A program made the position numbers and the translations under genes. Shown in pieces: positions 17,026 to 27,306 of a stretch of DNA of 36,018 bases. The first letter of the stretch is position 1. Each line of letters opens with the position of its first letter. Source of the stretch: Elusimicrobiota bacterium (GTDB taxonomy: Bacteria > Elusimicrobiota > Elusimicrobia > UBA1565 > JACRDR01); assembly GCA_026388115.1 (NCBI GenBank), contig JAPLKK010000124.1, positions 1 to 36,018 on the forward strand, read 5' to 3'. The notes beneath the pieces are model-generated. The model searched no databases. It was not told where the DNA came from and was given only the letters and a program-made list of their open reading frames with translations.

Positions 17026-18651
17026 ATGGTGACGGCACGGACGATTGTTTTCCGACCGGTCGCGGCGCTGACGCTGATCTTCTGGAGCGCGGTCCTGCTG
17101 GTACGCCCATGGGGGGACTTCCCCTTCGACGACGATTGGGCTTACGGCGAGACGGTCCGGTACTGGATGTCGGAGGGCGTCCTGCGCGTTTCCTCTTGGA
17201 CGCCGCTCACGCTGTTGGCTCATGCGGCGTGGGGCCGGCTCTTCTGCGCGCTCTTCGGCTTCTCTTACGGCTCGCTGCGGTTCTCGACGCTGGCGCTCGC
17301 GTGGCTCGGGCTGCTCGTCTTCCATCGGAGCCTCCTGCGCCTGGGAGCCTCCGCGCCCGCCGCCTTCGCGGGGGCGCTCGTGCTCCTGTTCAATCCGCTC
17401 TATTTCCGGCTGTCCTTGAGCTACATGACGGACGTGGCGGCGCTCGCGTGGATGCTGATGGCGGCGCACGCCTTCCTGATCGCGGAGCTGGACGAAAAGC
17501 CGGCCTGGGCCTGGATCGGGTCCGCGTTGTCGGGCGTGGCCTATCTGGTCAGGCAGACCGGAGCCTGCATCGCCCTCGGCGCGGCGGTGTGGCTCCTCTG
17601 GCGGGGCCGGCGATCTCCGCGGGGGCTCTTGAGGACGCTCGCAGGACTGCTCGTCGCCCTCCTCATCCATGCGTGGTGGCTCCGGTCGCACGGCGTCAAT
17701 GTCGTCTTCCGCGAATACGCGTTGAGGGACACGTGGGCGAACCTGTCCGGCGGCTGGGACGCGCTCGGTCGCGGCGTCGAGCGGGTCGAGGGCGCCGCCG
17801 TCCATCTGGCCCTCTTCCTCTCGCCTCTGTTTCTCGCGGGAACGATCGGCCTCGGGGCGCTTTCACGCCGGCGCCTGGCCCTGCTGGCCGCGGCGGCGGC
17901 GACCCTCGGCGGAGCGTGGTGGTTCCACCTCGCTCCGGTCACGGGCAATATCCTCAACCCGTTCGGGCTCGGCGTGTGCTCGATGCCGGGCTGCGCCTTC
18001 AAGGCCGCGGGCCCGTTCGGTGTCCCCGCCTTCTGGGCTGTTGCAGGGGCGCTGGCCGTCGCGGGCGGAGCCGTCGCGCTCTGCGGCTTCGGATCGCCAA
18101 GCGCGCCCGTCGGCCTCTTCGCCTCCGGCTTTCTCGCCGCGTTCTTGCTCTCGTTGGCGGGCGGGGTTTACTTCGACCGGTATTTTTTGGTCCTATTGCC
18201 CGCGGTGATCGCCGCGTGGGCGGCGACGTGCCGCGTGCATTGGCTCCGTCTTGCGCCCGGGCTCGCATTCCTCGCGGCGTGGGCGGTGCTGGGCTCTTGG
18301 GACAGCCTGAACTGGAACCGCGCGCGTTGGGAGGGGGGCAAGAAGCTGGTCGAGCGGGGGATAGCGCCGTCTTCGATCTGCGGCGGTTTCGAATGGCACG
18401 GCGTCCATAACTACGAGCCGATGGCGCGGGCGCCGGCCCCTGGGTCAGGGGCGCCGGGCGCGCCGTACCTCGGCAACAAGCCGTTCGTGGACGGCAGGTA
18501 CTCGGCGTTCCTCGCGTTCGCCGGCGCGAGCATGGCGAGCGGCATCGACAAGGTCGGGGAGGTGCCGTATTTCTCTCCGCTGTCGTTTCGGACCGAAAGG
18601 ATAGAGCTATGGGTGGACGAGTCGGGGAGACATTGGCCGTGGAGGCTGTAA
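17026..18651 (+). CDS. GT-C-type membrane glycosyltransferase (ArnT/PMT-like)
   Basis: 541 residues with roughly ten hydrophobic helices. After the first helix comes the acidic motif DFPFDDDWAYGE (Asp35-Asp37) in the first predicted periplasmic loop, where GT-C enzymes that use polyprenyl-phosphate sugars have their catalytic acid. The membrane region ends near residue 435 and is followed by a short soluble tail. Such enzymes transfer sugars to lipid A, proteins or wall polymers at the outer face of the inner membrane; the acceptor is unknown. A TTG at 17023 could also be the start. The 3' end overlaps the MFS gene by 43 bases. The segment APAPGSGAPGAP is encoded around a GC hairpin (18436-18452). 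Confidence 0.75.
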   Translation: MVTARTIVFRPVAALTLIFWSAVLLVRPWGDFPFDDDWAYGETVRYWMSEGVLRVSSWTPLTLLAHAAWGRLFCALFGFSYGSLRFSTLALAWLGLLVFHRSLLRLGASAPAAFAGALVLLFNPLYFRLSLSYMTDVAALAWMLMAAHAFLIAELDEKPAWAWIGSALSGVAYLVRQTGACIALGAAVWLLWRGRRSPRGLLRTLAGLLVALLIHAWWLRSHGVNVVFREYALRDTWANLSGGWDALGRGVERVEGAAVHLALFLSPLFLAGTIGLGALSRRRLALLAAAAATLGGAWWFHLAPVTGNILNPFGLGVCSMPGCAFKAAGPFGVPAFWAVAGALAVAGGAVALCGFGSPSAPVGLFASGFLAAFLLSLAGGVYFDRYFLVLLPAVIAAWAATCRVHWLRLAPGLAFLAAWAVLGSWDSLNWNRARWEGGKKLVERGIAPSSICGGFEWHGVHNYEPMARAPAPGSGAPGAPYLGNKPFVDGRYSAFLAFAGASMASGIDKVGEVPYFSPLSFRTERIELWVDESGRHWPWRL

Positions 18652-20138
18652 CGGGCGCGAAGCCGCAAGGGTTCATGGCTTCGTTCTTCGCCAAGTTCCT
18701 CGTGCTCAGAAGCGCCGCGCGCGAGCTGTGGGTTATCTTCGGCGTGAAGATCCTCGCGATCCTGGCCTACGGGCTCGTGAATTCGACCTTGGTGCTATGG
18801 CTCTCTTCCGACCTCGGCCTGAGCGACGTGAAGGCCGGCTTCGTCGTGTCGACGTGGTCCACGGTAATGACGCTGACCACGGTCATGGTGGGCGCGCTCG
18901 CCGACGCCGTGGGGATCCGGCGCGCGTTCCTCTTGGGGTTGGCCTTCTGCGTGGTCTCGAGGGCCGTCATGTCGTTTTCCACGATGTTCTGGATCGTCCT
19001 CCTGCTGGGCCTTTTTCCGCTGGCGGTAGGCGAGGCGCTGCAGACGCCCGTGCTCGTCGCCGCCGTCAAGCGCTACTCGACCACGGCCCAGCGCTCGATG
19101 GCGTTCTCCGTGTACTACGCGATGATGAACGTCGGCTTCGCGCTGGCGGGCTGGAGCTTCGACCATGTCCGCGGCGCCTTGGGAGAGTACGGCCATTATC
19201 GCCTGCCCGTCTTGGGAGCGAGCCTGAGCACCTACGAGGTCATCATCTTCCTGGGATGCTTGTGCACCGTCCCCGTCTGGTTCATCGTCTTCTTCGGCCT
19301 TCGGCCGGGGGTGGAGGTGACCGACGAGGGCATCCGCATGAGGCCGGAGGAATCGAAGTACAGCGGGCGGCCGGTGCTGGAGCAGATCCAGCTCTCCTGC
19401 CGCGACGCGGTCAAGGATTGGGTGCGCATCTTCGGGAACCTGTGGAGCCAGCCCGCTTTCTACCGCTTCCTCCTCTTCTTGACCTTGGCGGTGGGGGTGC
19501 GCCTCATCCTCTACCACATGTATTACACGTTCCCGAAGTTCGCCATCCGCGAGCTCGGGCCGGGCGCGCCGGTCGGGCGGCTGTTCCTTGTCATCAATCC
19601 CGTCCTCATCGTCATTCTCGCCCCGGTGATCGGCGCGCTGACCCAGAAGGTGTCCGCCTACAAGGCGGTGGTCATCGGAAGCACGATCACCGCCATCTCG
19701 GTCTTCTTCTTGGCCTTGCCGCCGGCCGTCTTCAAGCCGCTGGCCGACGGCATGCTGGGCGACCTGATCGCGCATCGCTGGCTCGGCGTCAAGGATGCGG
19801 TCGTCAACCCCTATTTCATTTCCATCGCGTTCATGGCGGTGGTCTATTCCATCGGCGAAGCCTTCTGGTCGCCGCGTCTCTACGAGTATCCCGCCGCCAT
19901 CGCGCCAAAGGGGCAGGAAGCCTCGTACATGGCGCTTTCAATGCTGCCGTACTTCATCGCGAAGTTCTTCGCCGGTGGCCTTTCCGGCGCGCTGCTGCAG
20001 GCCTATTGTCCCGCCCAGGGGCCGCGCCAGCCTTCCGTCATGTGGCTCATCGTCGGCGTGATGGCCCTCGCCACGCCGATCGGCTTGCTCGTGCTCAAAC
20101 CCTGGATACGCGTGCACGAATCCGGCCGCGAAGACTGA
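18609..20138 (+). CDS. Major facilitator superfamily transporter
   Basis: 509 residues with about 12 hydrophobic segments and a longer cytoplasmic loop in the middle (about residues 235-280, GVEVTDEGIRMRPEE onward). The loop between helices 2 and 3 (VGALADAVGIRRAFLLGL) is the MFS motif-A region. The overall look is close to POT/peptide-type or sugar-type MFS proteins, but the substrate cannot be read. The start at ATG 18609 has AAGGA 7 bases upstream and lies inside the glycosyltransferase gene, so the two are probably coupled. A later Met at residue 23 is an alternative start. Confidence 0.8.
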   Translation: MGGRVGETLAVEAVTGAKPQGFMASFFAKFLVLRSAARELWVIFGVKILAILAYGLVNSTLVLWLSSDLGLSDVKAGFVVSTWSTVMTLTTVMVGALADAVGIRRAFLLGLAFCVVSRAVMSFSTMFWIVLLLGLFPLAVGEALQTPVLVAAVKRYSTTAQRSMAFSVYYAMMNVGFALAGWSFDHVRGALGEYGHYRLPVLGASLSTYEVIIFLGCLCTVPVWFIVFFGLRPGVEVTDEGIRMRPEESKYSGRPVLEQIQLSCRDAVKDWVRIFGNLWSQPAFYRFLLFLTLAVGVRLILYHMYYTFPKFAIRELGPGAPVGRLFLVINPVLIVILAPVIGALTQKVSAYKAVVIGSTITAISVFFLALPPAVFKPLADGMLGDLIAHRWLGVKDAVVNPYFISIAFMAVVYSIGEAFWSPRLYEYPAAIAPKGQEASYMALSMLPYFIAKFFAGGLSGALLQAYCPAQGPRQPSVMWLIVGVMALATPIGLLVLKPWIRVHESGRED

Positions 20139-20171
20139 CGGCCGGCCGGCCCGGATTCATCGATACTAGCC

Positions 20172-20200
20172 TTGCGGCCCGCCGCTTCGACGCCTATACT
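20172..20200 (+). promoter_or_regulatory. Promoter giving a leaderless message for the lipoyl/octanoyl transferase
   Basis: TTGCGG (20172-20177, weak -35), a 17-base spacer and TATACT (20195-20200). The ATG at 20207 is 7 bases after the last -10 base, where transcription should start. No Shine-Dalgarno. Confidence 0.6.
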
Positions 20201-20206
20201 TGCGGC

Positions 20207-20926
20207 ATGTTGGGCGTTTCGCTCAAGGCTCCGGCGCTCGATGCCTACGGGCAGATGGCCTTGGACGAGGCCGTCCTGGAGTCGGCGAGCGGAGAACCGC
20301 TGATCCTTCGCTTCTACGAATGGGAAGGCGGGCCGCGCGACCCGATGCGGCCGCACGGCGCGACCTTCGGCTACTTCCAGCCCTATGAGGAAGCCGTCCG
20401 CGGGCTGGAGTCGCGCGGCATCGCCGTCATCTTCCCAGTCGCCCGCCGCACGACCGGCGGGGGGCTCGTCATCCACGACTCGGACATCACGTTCTCCCTC
20501 GTCTTTCCTTGGTCGAGGCTCGCCTCGCCGATGCTTGTATACAAGGGCATGCATCGCGGCATCCATCTCGGCCTGAAGGGGCAAGGCATCGCGTCGCGCC
20601 TATGGACGCCGCCCATGCCGAGCGCCGGCCCCATCTCCGACTGCTTTGCCGGCCCCTCGCCGATGGACCTGGTGGACGAGGGCGGCCGGAAATTCTTAGG
20701 CGGCGCGCTGCGCCGCCACAAGGGCGTCGGGCTGTACCAGGGCTCGTTTCGCCTCGAGGGCTTCGCCGCCTCCCGCGAGGTGCTCAAGCGCGCGATCTTG
20801 GACGGCCTGAGCCTCGAATGGCAGACCGCGTTCATGCCGAAGGAGGCCGACGCCGATCTGTTGGACACGGCCGCGCGACTGCGCGCGGACCGCTTCGCGA
20901 CGGACGCTTGGAATCGGAAAAGATGA
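20207..20926 (+). CDS. Octanoyl/lipoyl transferase or ligase, LipM/LplA family
   Basis: 239 residues of the biotin/lipoate protein ligase fold. Motif RRTTGGGLVIHDSDITFSL (residues 80-98) is the family's RRxxGGGxVxHD site. Cys146 in DCFAGPS and Lys162 in GGRKFLGGALRR sit as in LipM, where the cysteine is the acyl-thioester nucleophile; LplA ligases use the same lysine with ATP. LipM enzymes load octanoate on GcvH, which fits the gcv operon 3 kb upstream. It is either an octanoyl transferase or a lipoate ligase; the conserved cysteine favours the first. It lacks the extra C-terminal domain of E. coli-type LplA. Confidence 0.8.
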   Translation: MLGVSLKAPALDAYGQMALDEAVLESASGEPLILRFYEWEGGPRDPMRPHGATFGYFQPYEEAVRGLESRGIAVIFPVARRTTGGGLVIHDSDITFSLVFPWSRLASPMLVYKGMHRGIHLGLKGQGIASRLWTPPMPSAGPISDCFAGPSPMDLVDEGGRKFLGGALRRHKGVGLYQGSFRLEGFAASREVLKRAILDGLSLEWQTAFMPKEADADLLDTAARLRADRFATDAWNRKR

Positions 20927-20970
20927 CCCCCCATCCCGACCTTCCCCCGCAAGGGGGGAAGGGGAGAGGA
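20927..20970. repeat. C/G-rich intergenic palindromic repeat, copy 1
   Basis: Starts one base after the acyl-transferase stop. An 8-base stem CTTCCCCC/GGGGGAAG (20941-20961) is preceded by CCCCCCATCCCGAC. The reverse complement of the element at 21264-21306 has the same layout. Confidence 0.6.
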
Positions 20971-20984
20971 ATCAAGGAGGACGC

Positions 20985-21215
20985 ATGAAGGCATTCGTGT
21001 TGTGCCGGCTCGTGGCCGGCCTGGAACAGAAGGCTCTGAACCAGGTCCGCAGCATCAAGGGCGTCAACGACGTTTATCTGACCTTCGGCCATTGGGACGC
21101 GGTCCTGTCGGCCGAGGCGGACACCATCGACAAGCTCAGCGGCCTCATCGTGCGCGAGGTGCGCGGCATCCACGGCGTGCAGAGCACGGAGACTCTTGTC
21201 ACGACCAACATCTAA
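20985..21215 (+). CDS. Stand-alone RAM-domain protein (Lrp/AsnC ligand-binding type)
   Basis: 76 residues covering only the alpha/beta ligand-binding domain of Lrp/AsnC regulators, without the helix-turn-helix. The strand MKAFVLCRLVAGLEQKALNQ opens it, then VNDVYLTFGHWDAVLSAEAD and GIHGVQSTETLVT, the usual ferredoxin-like fold that oligomerises and binds amino acids. Such SraA-like proteins may sense amino acids or act on partner proteins. AAGGAGG lies 6 bases before the ATG. Its position after the gcv and acyl-transferase genes suggests, but does not show, a link to amino-acid status. Confidence 0.85.
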   Translation: MKAFVLCRLVAGLEQKALNQVRSIKGVNDVYLTFGHWDAVLSAEADTIDKLSGLIVREVRGIHGVQSTETLVTTNI

Positions 21216-21263
21216 AAAAGTCACGCGCCTCACGTAGCGGCTTCCCGCCTCTGGGCTGATATC

Positions 21264-21306
21264 GTTCTCCCTCCCCCCTTGTGGGGGAGGGCCGGGGTGG
21301 GGGGAA
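21264..21306. repeat. C/G-rich intergenic palindromic repeat, copy 2 (inverted)
   Basis: A 9-base stem CCCTCCCCC/GGGGGAGGG (21269-21277 with 21283-21291), followed by GCCGGGGTGGGGGG. It lies between convergent genes and is in the opposite orientation to copy 1. It may also help to end transcription. Confidence 0.6.
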
Positions 21307-21307
21307 A

Positions 21308-22552
21308 CTACAATTGCGAGTCGGAGCGCTCGCTGCGTCGCGCGAGAGCGAAGGCGAGCAATCCCGCGATCACGACGCCGATGCCGAGCGCGAGCGCCAC
21401 GCCGGCAGGCTTTCGAAGCCCGCGCCTGATGGGTCCGGGCAAAAGGCGGGCCGCCGCGGCTCTAACGCCTGACCGCTCCCCTCCGGCCTGAGCCGCGCTC
21501 TTGCCATCCTCTCCGGTCGCAGAACCATGCGCCGCCGTGGCCATCGCGTCGTTGTAGCTCTGGGCGTAGCGCGGGTCGAGCTCCGCGGCCCTGCGATACT
21601 CCGCGAGCACTTGCTCGCTCGGATAGCCGAGCGCTTGCTTGGCGCGGCCCTGGATGAAGAAGGCTCTGCCGTAGGACGCGTCGAAAAATGCCGCCTGCCC
21701 GGCGTCTTGCAGCGCGCCTTGGAAATCTCTGACGACGAGCTTCGCCGTCGCGCGCGTCGCGAGAGCCTTGGAGTCGTTGGGCTTCGCCTTCACGGCCCGG
21801 TCGGCGAGAGAGAGGGCCCCGGGCCCGTCGCCGATCGCTATCTTCTGCTCGGCGTCCGAAAGGAGGCGGGCGAACTGCGGTGAGGCCGCCGTGGCGGGTT
21901 GGTTCGCGCGGCCTTGCAGTGTCCGCGCGCCGGCCGCATTTCCTGAGGCTGCGCCGGAGGACCCCTCCTCGGGCGGCAGTTCGCCGGCGGTCCCGGATAG
22001 CCGCTCGTTCGCCTGCCGGGCCGCCTCCTGTGCCGAGGGAAGACTGAGCTTGCTCGGAACGCGGCTCACGATCAGGTTCAGCAGCGCGGCGGCGTTCGGG
22101 TCGCCGGGATGGTACATGAGCGCCGACCGAGCGTCCTGCTCCGCCCCGGGGTAGTTCTTGAGGTCGTAGTTGATCGTTCCGCGCAGTACGAGTGCTTGCG
22201 GATCCTTTGGGCGGAGGCCTACCGCGCGGTCGGCGAAGGGGAGTCCTCGAGCCGGTTCGTTTACCTCTTGGAGCGCCTTTCCTGCCGCGATGTTCACCTT
22301 GGGATTCTCGGGGAACTTCGAGCCGGTGTCGATGATGTTGTTTACCTCGGTATTACGTTGCTGCTGGATTTCCTGCTTCCTTTCCGGCGACGCGTTCTTG
22401 GTCTCTTGGTCGCCGGCTTTGATCTTCTTTCCAGACTGGTCCATGTTATTTAGCGCCTGTAGGACATCAGGCGGGTCCTCCGTGTCAGCGGGAGGGTTCG
22501 ACGAGGCTGGGTATGGAAGCACCAGCGACAACAGAAGGAGCAGGCTCTTCAT
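21308..22552 (-). CDS. Secreted TPR-repeat protein with a C-terminal membrane helix
   Basis: 414 residues. N-terminal signal peptide (KSLLLLLSLVLPYPASS), then a polar Gln/Asn/Lys-rich segment. Two TPR groups follow, about residues 80-165 (NPKVNIAAGKALQEVNEPARGLPFAD...) and about 225-340 (LLSDAEQKIAIGDGPGALSLAD...), separated by a Gly/Ala/Ser-rich linker. A membrane helix near the end (VALALGIGVVIAGLLAFALA) is capped by basic residues. The TPR domain is probably periplasmic and mediates protein contacts; partners unknown. Its ATG overlaps the stop of the upstream gene (ATGA), so they are coupled. Confidence 0.75.
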   Translation of the reverse strand: MKSLLLLLSLVLPYPASSNPPADTEDPPDVLQALNNMDQSGKKIKAGDQETKNASPERKQEIQQQRNTEVNNIIDTGSKFPENPKVNIAAGKALQEVNEPARGLPFADRAVGLRPKDPQALVLRGTINYDLKNYPGAEQDARSALMYHPGDPNAAALLNLIVSRVPSKLSLPSAQEAARQANERLSGTAGELPPEEGSSGAASGNAAGARTLQGRANQPATAASPQFARLLSDAEQKIAIGDGPGALSLADRAVKAKPNDSKALATRATAKLVVRDFQGALQDAGQAAFFDASYGRAFFIQGRAKQALGYPSEQVLAEYRRAAELDPRYAQSYNDAMATAAHGSATGEDGKSAAQAGGERSGVRAAAARLLPGPIRRGLRKPAGVALALGIGVVIAGLLAFALARRSERSDSQL

Positions 22553-23097
22553 TTCGCCGCTTTCAGTCCTGAGGCCGGCACAGTCTTCTGATGGAACTCG
22601 AGTTCGTTCTTAAAAGTCTTGATGACCGACTTGGAACGAGCTAATTTCGTGGGCAGCATCTTGCCCAGCACGCCTCGGTTCCTGAATGCCTGTTTGAGTT
22701 CCCCGTCTAAGGTCGCTACGAAGACGTACCCATCGACCTCCCAGACGTTGTTCCGCTTGGTTGCCTTGCCCACACTGAGATCCAAGTGCGTCGGCTTAGT
22801 GCGCTGCGCATCGTCCGGGGCGAAGAGTAGGGAGAAACCGTGTTCGCTGCCGTCCGGGGACTCTTTTTGTTTGTATCGAAGGCCCTTGGTTGGGATAGGC
22901 ACGTTTCCCAGGCCCATCAAATTCGCGGTCCCGCTGTTTAGTGCGTCCTCCTTGCCTTGGACCTGAGCCAACTCGATGACTTCCTGAAGAGTCCTGGACT
23001 TGGCCGGGGACTGTCCAATCGATTCTTCCTCTGCCGCCAGCCAAGGGATTTGTAGCCCGAACAAGAGCAGGGCCGTCGTAATTGCGATTATTCGCAT
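22549..23097 (-). CDS. Exported protein of unknown function
   Basis: 182 residues from the ATG at 23097. A signal peptide (IIAITTALLLFGLQIPWLAAEE) is followed by a helical stretch (SRTLQEVIELAQVQGKEDAL) and a strand-rich part (THLDLSVGKATKRNNVWEVDGYVFVATLDGEL). No family recognised. The open frame extends further upstream, but the signal peptide and the -10 hexamer 7 bases before it set the start. GC content is visibly lower than that of the surrounding genes. Confidence 0.7.
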   Translation of the reverse strand: MRIIAITTALLLFGLQIPWLAAEEESIGQSPAKSRTLQEVIELAQVQGKEDALNSGTANLMGLGNVPIPTKGLRYKQKESPDGSEHGFSLLFAPDDAQRTKPTHLDLSVGKATKRNNVWEVDGYVFVATLDGELKQAFRNRGVLGKMLPTKLARSKSVIKTFKNELEFHQKTVPASGLKAAK

Positions 23098-23104
23098 CCG
23101 CTGG

Positions 23105-23110
23105 ATTGTA
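23105..23110 (-). promoter_or_regulatory. -10 hexamer for a leaderless message at 23097
   Basis: TACAAT on the minus strand ends 7 bases before the ATG. No Shine-Dalgarno; no clear -35. Confidence 0.5.
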
Positions 23111-23141
23111 CAGCAAGTTCCTGGATTTTGGTAGGCCGGGA

Positions 23142-23801
23142 CTATCTCAGCGCGGCGAGCTTGAAGGCCTCGAAAGCGATGAGGCAATCCGGGTGACTGA
23201 GCAGCGTCGAGGCCGCGTCGATGTACTTCGCGGCGGACTTGAGCTCGCCGTCGCGATGGACCGCGAGGCCGTGGACTAATGCCCACAAGGGGCCGGGGTC
23301 CCCGGGAGGCGGCGGCTCCTTCAGCGCCTCTTTCGGCCGGCCGTCCAAGAGCAGCACGGCCGTGCGCGTGACCGGCGTCAATTTGAAGCTGACCACCGCG
23401 CCGTCGGCTCCCTCCTCGCCGTGCGAGATCATCTCGGCGAGCAGGCAGAAGAGCAGGAGCTTGAGGAAGTGGCCTTCCAGGTCATAAGCGAGGCGCCGGC
23501 TAGCCTCGTGTGACGCTGCGAGCATTCCGGGGATGTTCTTCTGCGTCAACCGGACCAGGGCTTGCGCGGCGTACGCCTCGAAGCACTTGTCGTCAACGCT
23601 CTTTGCCTTCTCTAATGCGGCGTGGGCGAGAGGGAGGGCGCCCGCGGTCCGGTGCGCCAGGGCCAGGAAAGACCAGGCGACGGCGGGACGCTCGGACTTC
23701 GACGCGGCTTCTTGGAGCAGGGACTTCGCCTCGTCGAGTCGTCGGGAGTACAGGGCGTCAATGCCTTCCTTCAGCGGGTCAAAACTTCTGAACGGCCACA
23801 T
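23142..23801 (-). CDS. TPR-like helical repeat protein
   Basis: 219 residues without signal peptide or membrane helix, so probably cytoplasmic. Helical pairs such as KEGIDALYSRRLDEAKSLLQEA, WSFLALAHRTAGALPLAHAALEKA and CFEAYAAQALVRLTQKN are TPR-like; the second half (LEGHFLKLLLFCLLAEMI and later) is helical but less regular. No catalytic motif is visible. It is transcribed in the same direction as the next two genes but has its own -10 hexamer and a gap of 44 bases. Confidence 0.65.
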   Translation of the reverse strand: MWPFRSFDPLKEGIDALYSRRLDEAKSLLQEAASKSERPAVAWSFLALAHRTAGALPLAHAALEKAKSVDDKCFEAYAAQALVRLTQKNIPGMLAASHEASRRLAYDLEGHFLKLLLFCLLAEMISHGEEGADGAVVSFKLTPVTRTAVLLLDGRPKEALKEPPPPGDPGPLWALVHGLAVHRDGELKSAAKYIDAASTLLSHPDCLIAFEAFKLAALR

Positions 23802-23808
23802 TAGTCGA

Positions 23809-23814
23809 ATCTTA
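23809..23814 (-). promoter_or_regulatory. Possible -10 hexamer for a leaderless message at 23801
   Basis: TAAGAT on the minus strand, ending 7 bases before the ATG; no Shine-Dalgarno. Confidence 0.35.
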
Positions 23815-23827
23815 CTAAAACGGCACT

Positions 23828-23887
23828 TGCCCTCACCCCCGCCCTCTCCCGCCTTCGGCGGGGAGGGGGAACGGCAGGGATAGGGGG
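23828..23887. repeat. C/G-rich intergenic palindromic repeat, copy 3
   Basis: CCCTCACCCCCGCCCTCTCC, a CCCGCC-TTC-GGCGGG hairpin, GGAGGGGGA and a trailing TAGGGGGAC. It is similar in layout to copies at 20927 and 21264 and lies between divergent genes, upstream of the succinate dehydrogenase promoter. Confidence 0.5.
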
Positions 23888-23919
23888 ACCGCTGAATGAG
23901 TCTCGCGCGGCGATAATGG

Positions 23920-23925
23920 TATTAT
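23920..23925 (+). promoter_or_regulatory. -10 hexamer for the succinate dehydrogenase operon
   Basis: TATTAT, with 9 bases before the ATG at 23935 and no Shine-Dalgarno. A second candidate, GATAAT at 23912-23917, would give a leader of about 10 bases. Confidence 0.4.
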
Positions 23926-23934
23926 TGCCCGCAT

Positions 23935-24599
23935 ATGAATTGGCTTTGCGAGTTCATGACGTCATCCATCGGCAAGAAGCTGGAGGTAGCGCTGTTCGGC
24001 TTCTTCTTGTGCATGTTCCTGGTCGTCCATCTGGGAGGCAACCTGTTCTTGTGGGCCCCGGCCGTCGGGGGCGATCCGGGCCATTGGTTCAACCTTTACG
24101 CGAACACGCTGGAGAGCCAGTTCTTCATCACCTTCGCCGAGCTCGGCCTGGCCGCCGTCTTCCTCGTGCACATCGCCGTGACGCTGTGGGTGCAGTGGGA
24201 GAACTGGAAGGCGCGGCCCATCGGCTATACGACCACCGCCTGGGCCGGCGGACGGACGATCTCTTCCGCCTCGACGATCTATACGGGCGTGATCCTTCTC
24301 ATCTTCCTCATCGTGCACGTGCGGGCCATGCGCTTCGAGGAGCGCTTCGGCGGCCAGTTGTACAGCCACGTGCTGCATGAGCTCACCGGAACGCCCGCGG
24401 CCGTGTTCTACCTCGTCTGCATGGCCGCCCTCGGCCTGCACCTGAGCCACGGCGTGCAGGCCGCGGCGCGCACCTTCGGCATTGACCATCCCAAGTTCAC
24501 GCCGATCATCGAGAAGCTGGGGCTCGCCTTCGCGATCGTGATGGCGGGGTCGTTCGGAGCGATCGCCGTCTGGGGCGGTTGGTTCGCGGGAGGCAAGCC

Positions 24600-24603
<4 letters not shown>
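23935..24603 (+). CDS. sdhC: Succinate dehydrogenase/fumarate reductase cytochrome b558 subunit
   Basis: 222 residues with five membrane helices. Histidines in helices ([33 protein letters not shown]) fit the dihaem single-subunit anchor of the b558 family found in Bacteroidetes, delta- and epsilon-proteobacteria. It anchors the flavoprotein and iron-sulfur subunits to the inner membrane and exchanges electrons with quinone. Order C-A-B with ATGA overlaps is usual for this type. Whether the complex runs as dehydrogenase or fumarate reductase cannot be told from sequence. Confidence 0.93.
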
Positions 24604-26536
<1,933 letters not shown>

Positions 26537-26540
<4 letters not shown>

Positions 26541-27289
26541 ACCTTACGCTCAAGGTCTGGCGGCAGAAAGACGGCGCGTCGCGGGGGGCGCTGGAGACCT
26601 ACGCGGCCAGGGACATCTCTCCCGACGCCTCCTTCCTCGAGATGATCGACATCGTCAACGAGGAGCTCATCCGCGAGGGAAAGGATCCCATCGCCTTCGA
26701 CAACGACTGCCGCGAGGGCATCTGCGGCACCTGCAGCCTCGTGGTCAACGGGCGGGCTCACGGCCCCCAGCGCAACCACACGGTGTGCACTCTGCACATG
26801 CGCCACTTCAAGGACGGCGACGTGATCGTCGTCGAGCCTTGGCGCTCCAGGGCCTTCCCCGTCATCAAGGACTGCGTCGTGGACCGGGCAGCCCTCGACC
26901 GCCTGACCGCGGCCGGAGGCTATATCTCGGTGCCGACGGGCTCGGCCGTGGACGCCAACGCGATCCTCGTGCCGAGAGACAGCGCCGAGAAGGCGATGGA
27001 CGCCGCGGCCTGCATCGGGTGCGGCGCCTGCGTGGCGGCCTGTCCCAACGCCTCGGTGAGCCTCTTCCTGGCGGCGAAGATCTCGCAGTTGGCGCTCTTG
27101 CCGCAGGGCCAGCCCGAGCGGGAGCGCCGGGTCAAGGCCATGACGGCGCTGATGAAGGCGGAAGGCTTCGGCAACTGCTCCTGGGAACGGGAATGCGAGG
27201 CGACCTGCCCCAAGGACATCAAGATCGCGAACATCTCCCGCATGAACCGCGAGTTCCTGCTGGCCGCCCTATCTTCCGCCGAGCATTAG
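26537..27289 (+). CDS. sdhB: Succinate dehydrogenase/fumarate reductase iron-sulfur subunit
   Basis: 250 residues. It passes electrons from FAD to the haem subunit over three clusters. The plant-type [2Fe-2S] site is C58, C63, C66 and C84 (CREGICGTC). C159-x2-C162-x2-C165 with C224 in ATCP fits the [4Fe-4S] site, while C169, C214 and C220 fit the [3Fe-4S] site. Length is normal for the b558-linked group. Translation is coupled to sdhA by ATGA. It is last in the three-gene unit; the next gene has its own -10 hexamer. Confidence 0.96.
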
Positions 27290-27293
27290 TTGA

Positions 27294-27299
27294 TAGACT
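27294..27299 (+). promoter_or_regulatory. Possible -10 hexamer for a leaderless receiver gene
   Basis: TAGACT, ending 7 bases before the GTG at 27307; no Shine-Dalgarno and no clear -35. Confidence 0.35.
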
Positions 27300-27306
27300 A
27301 TCCTTC

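Noticed and set aside
18436-18452. GC hairpin GCCCCTG-GGT-CAGGGGC inside the glycosyltransferase gene, similar to GCCCC-GGGTC-GGGGC at 10837-10851
   Set aside because: The shared core is only about 12 bases of GC-rich sequence, too short to call a repeat family from two copies.
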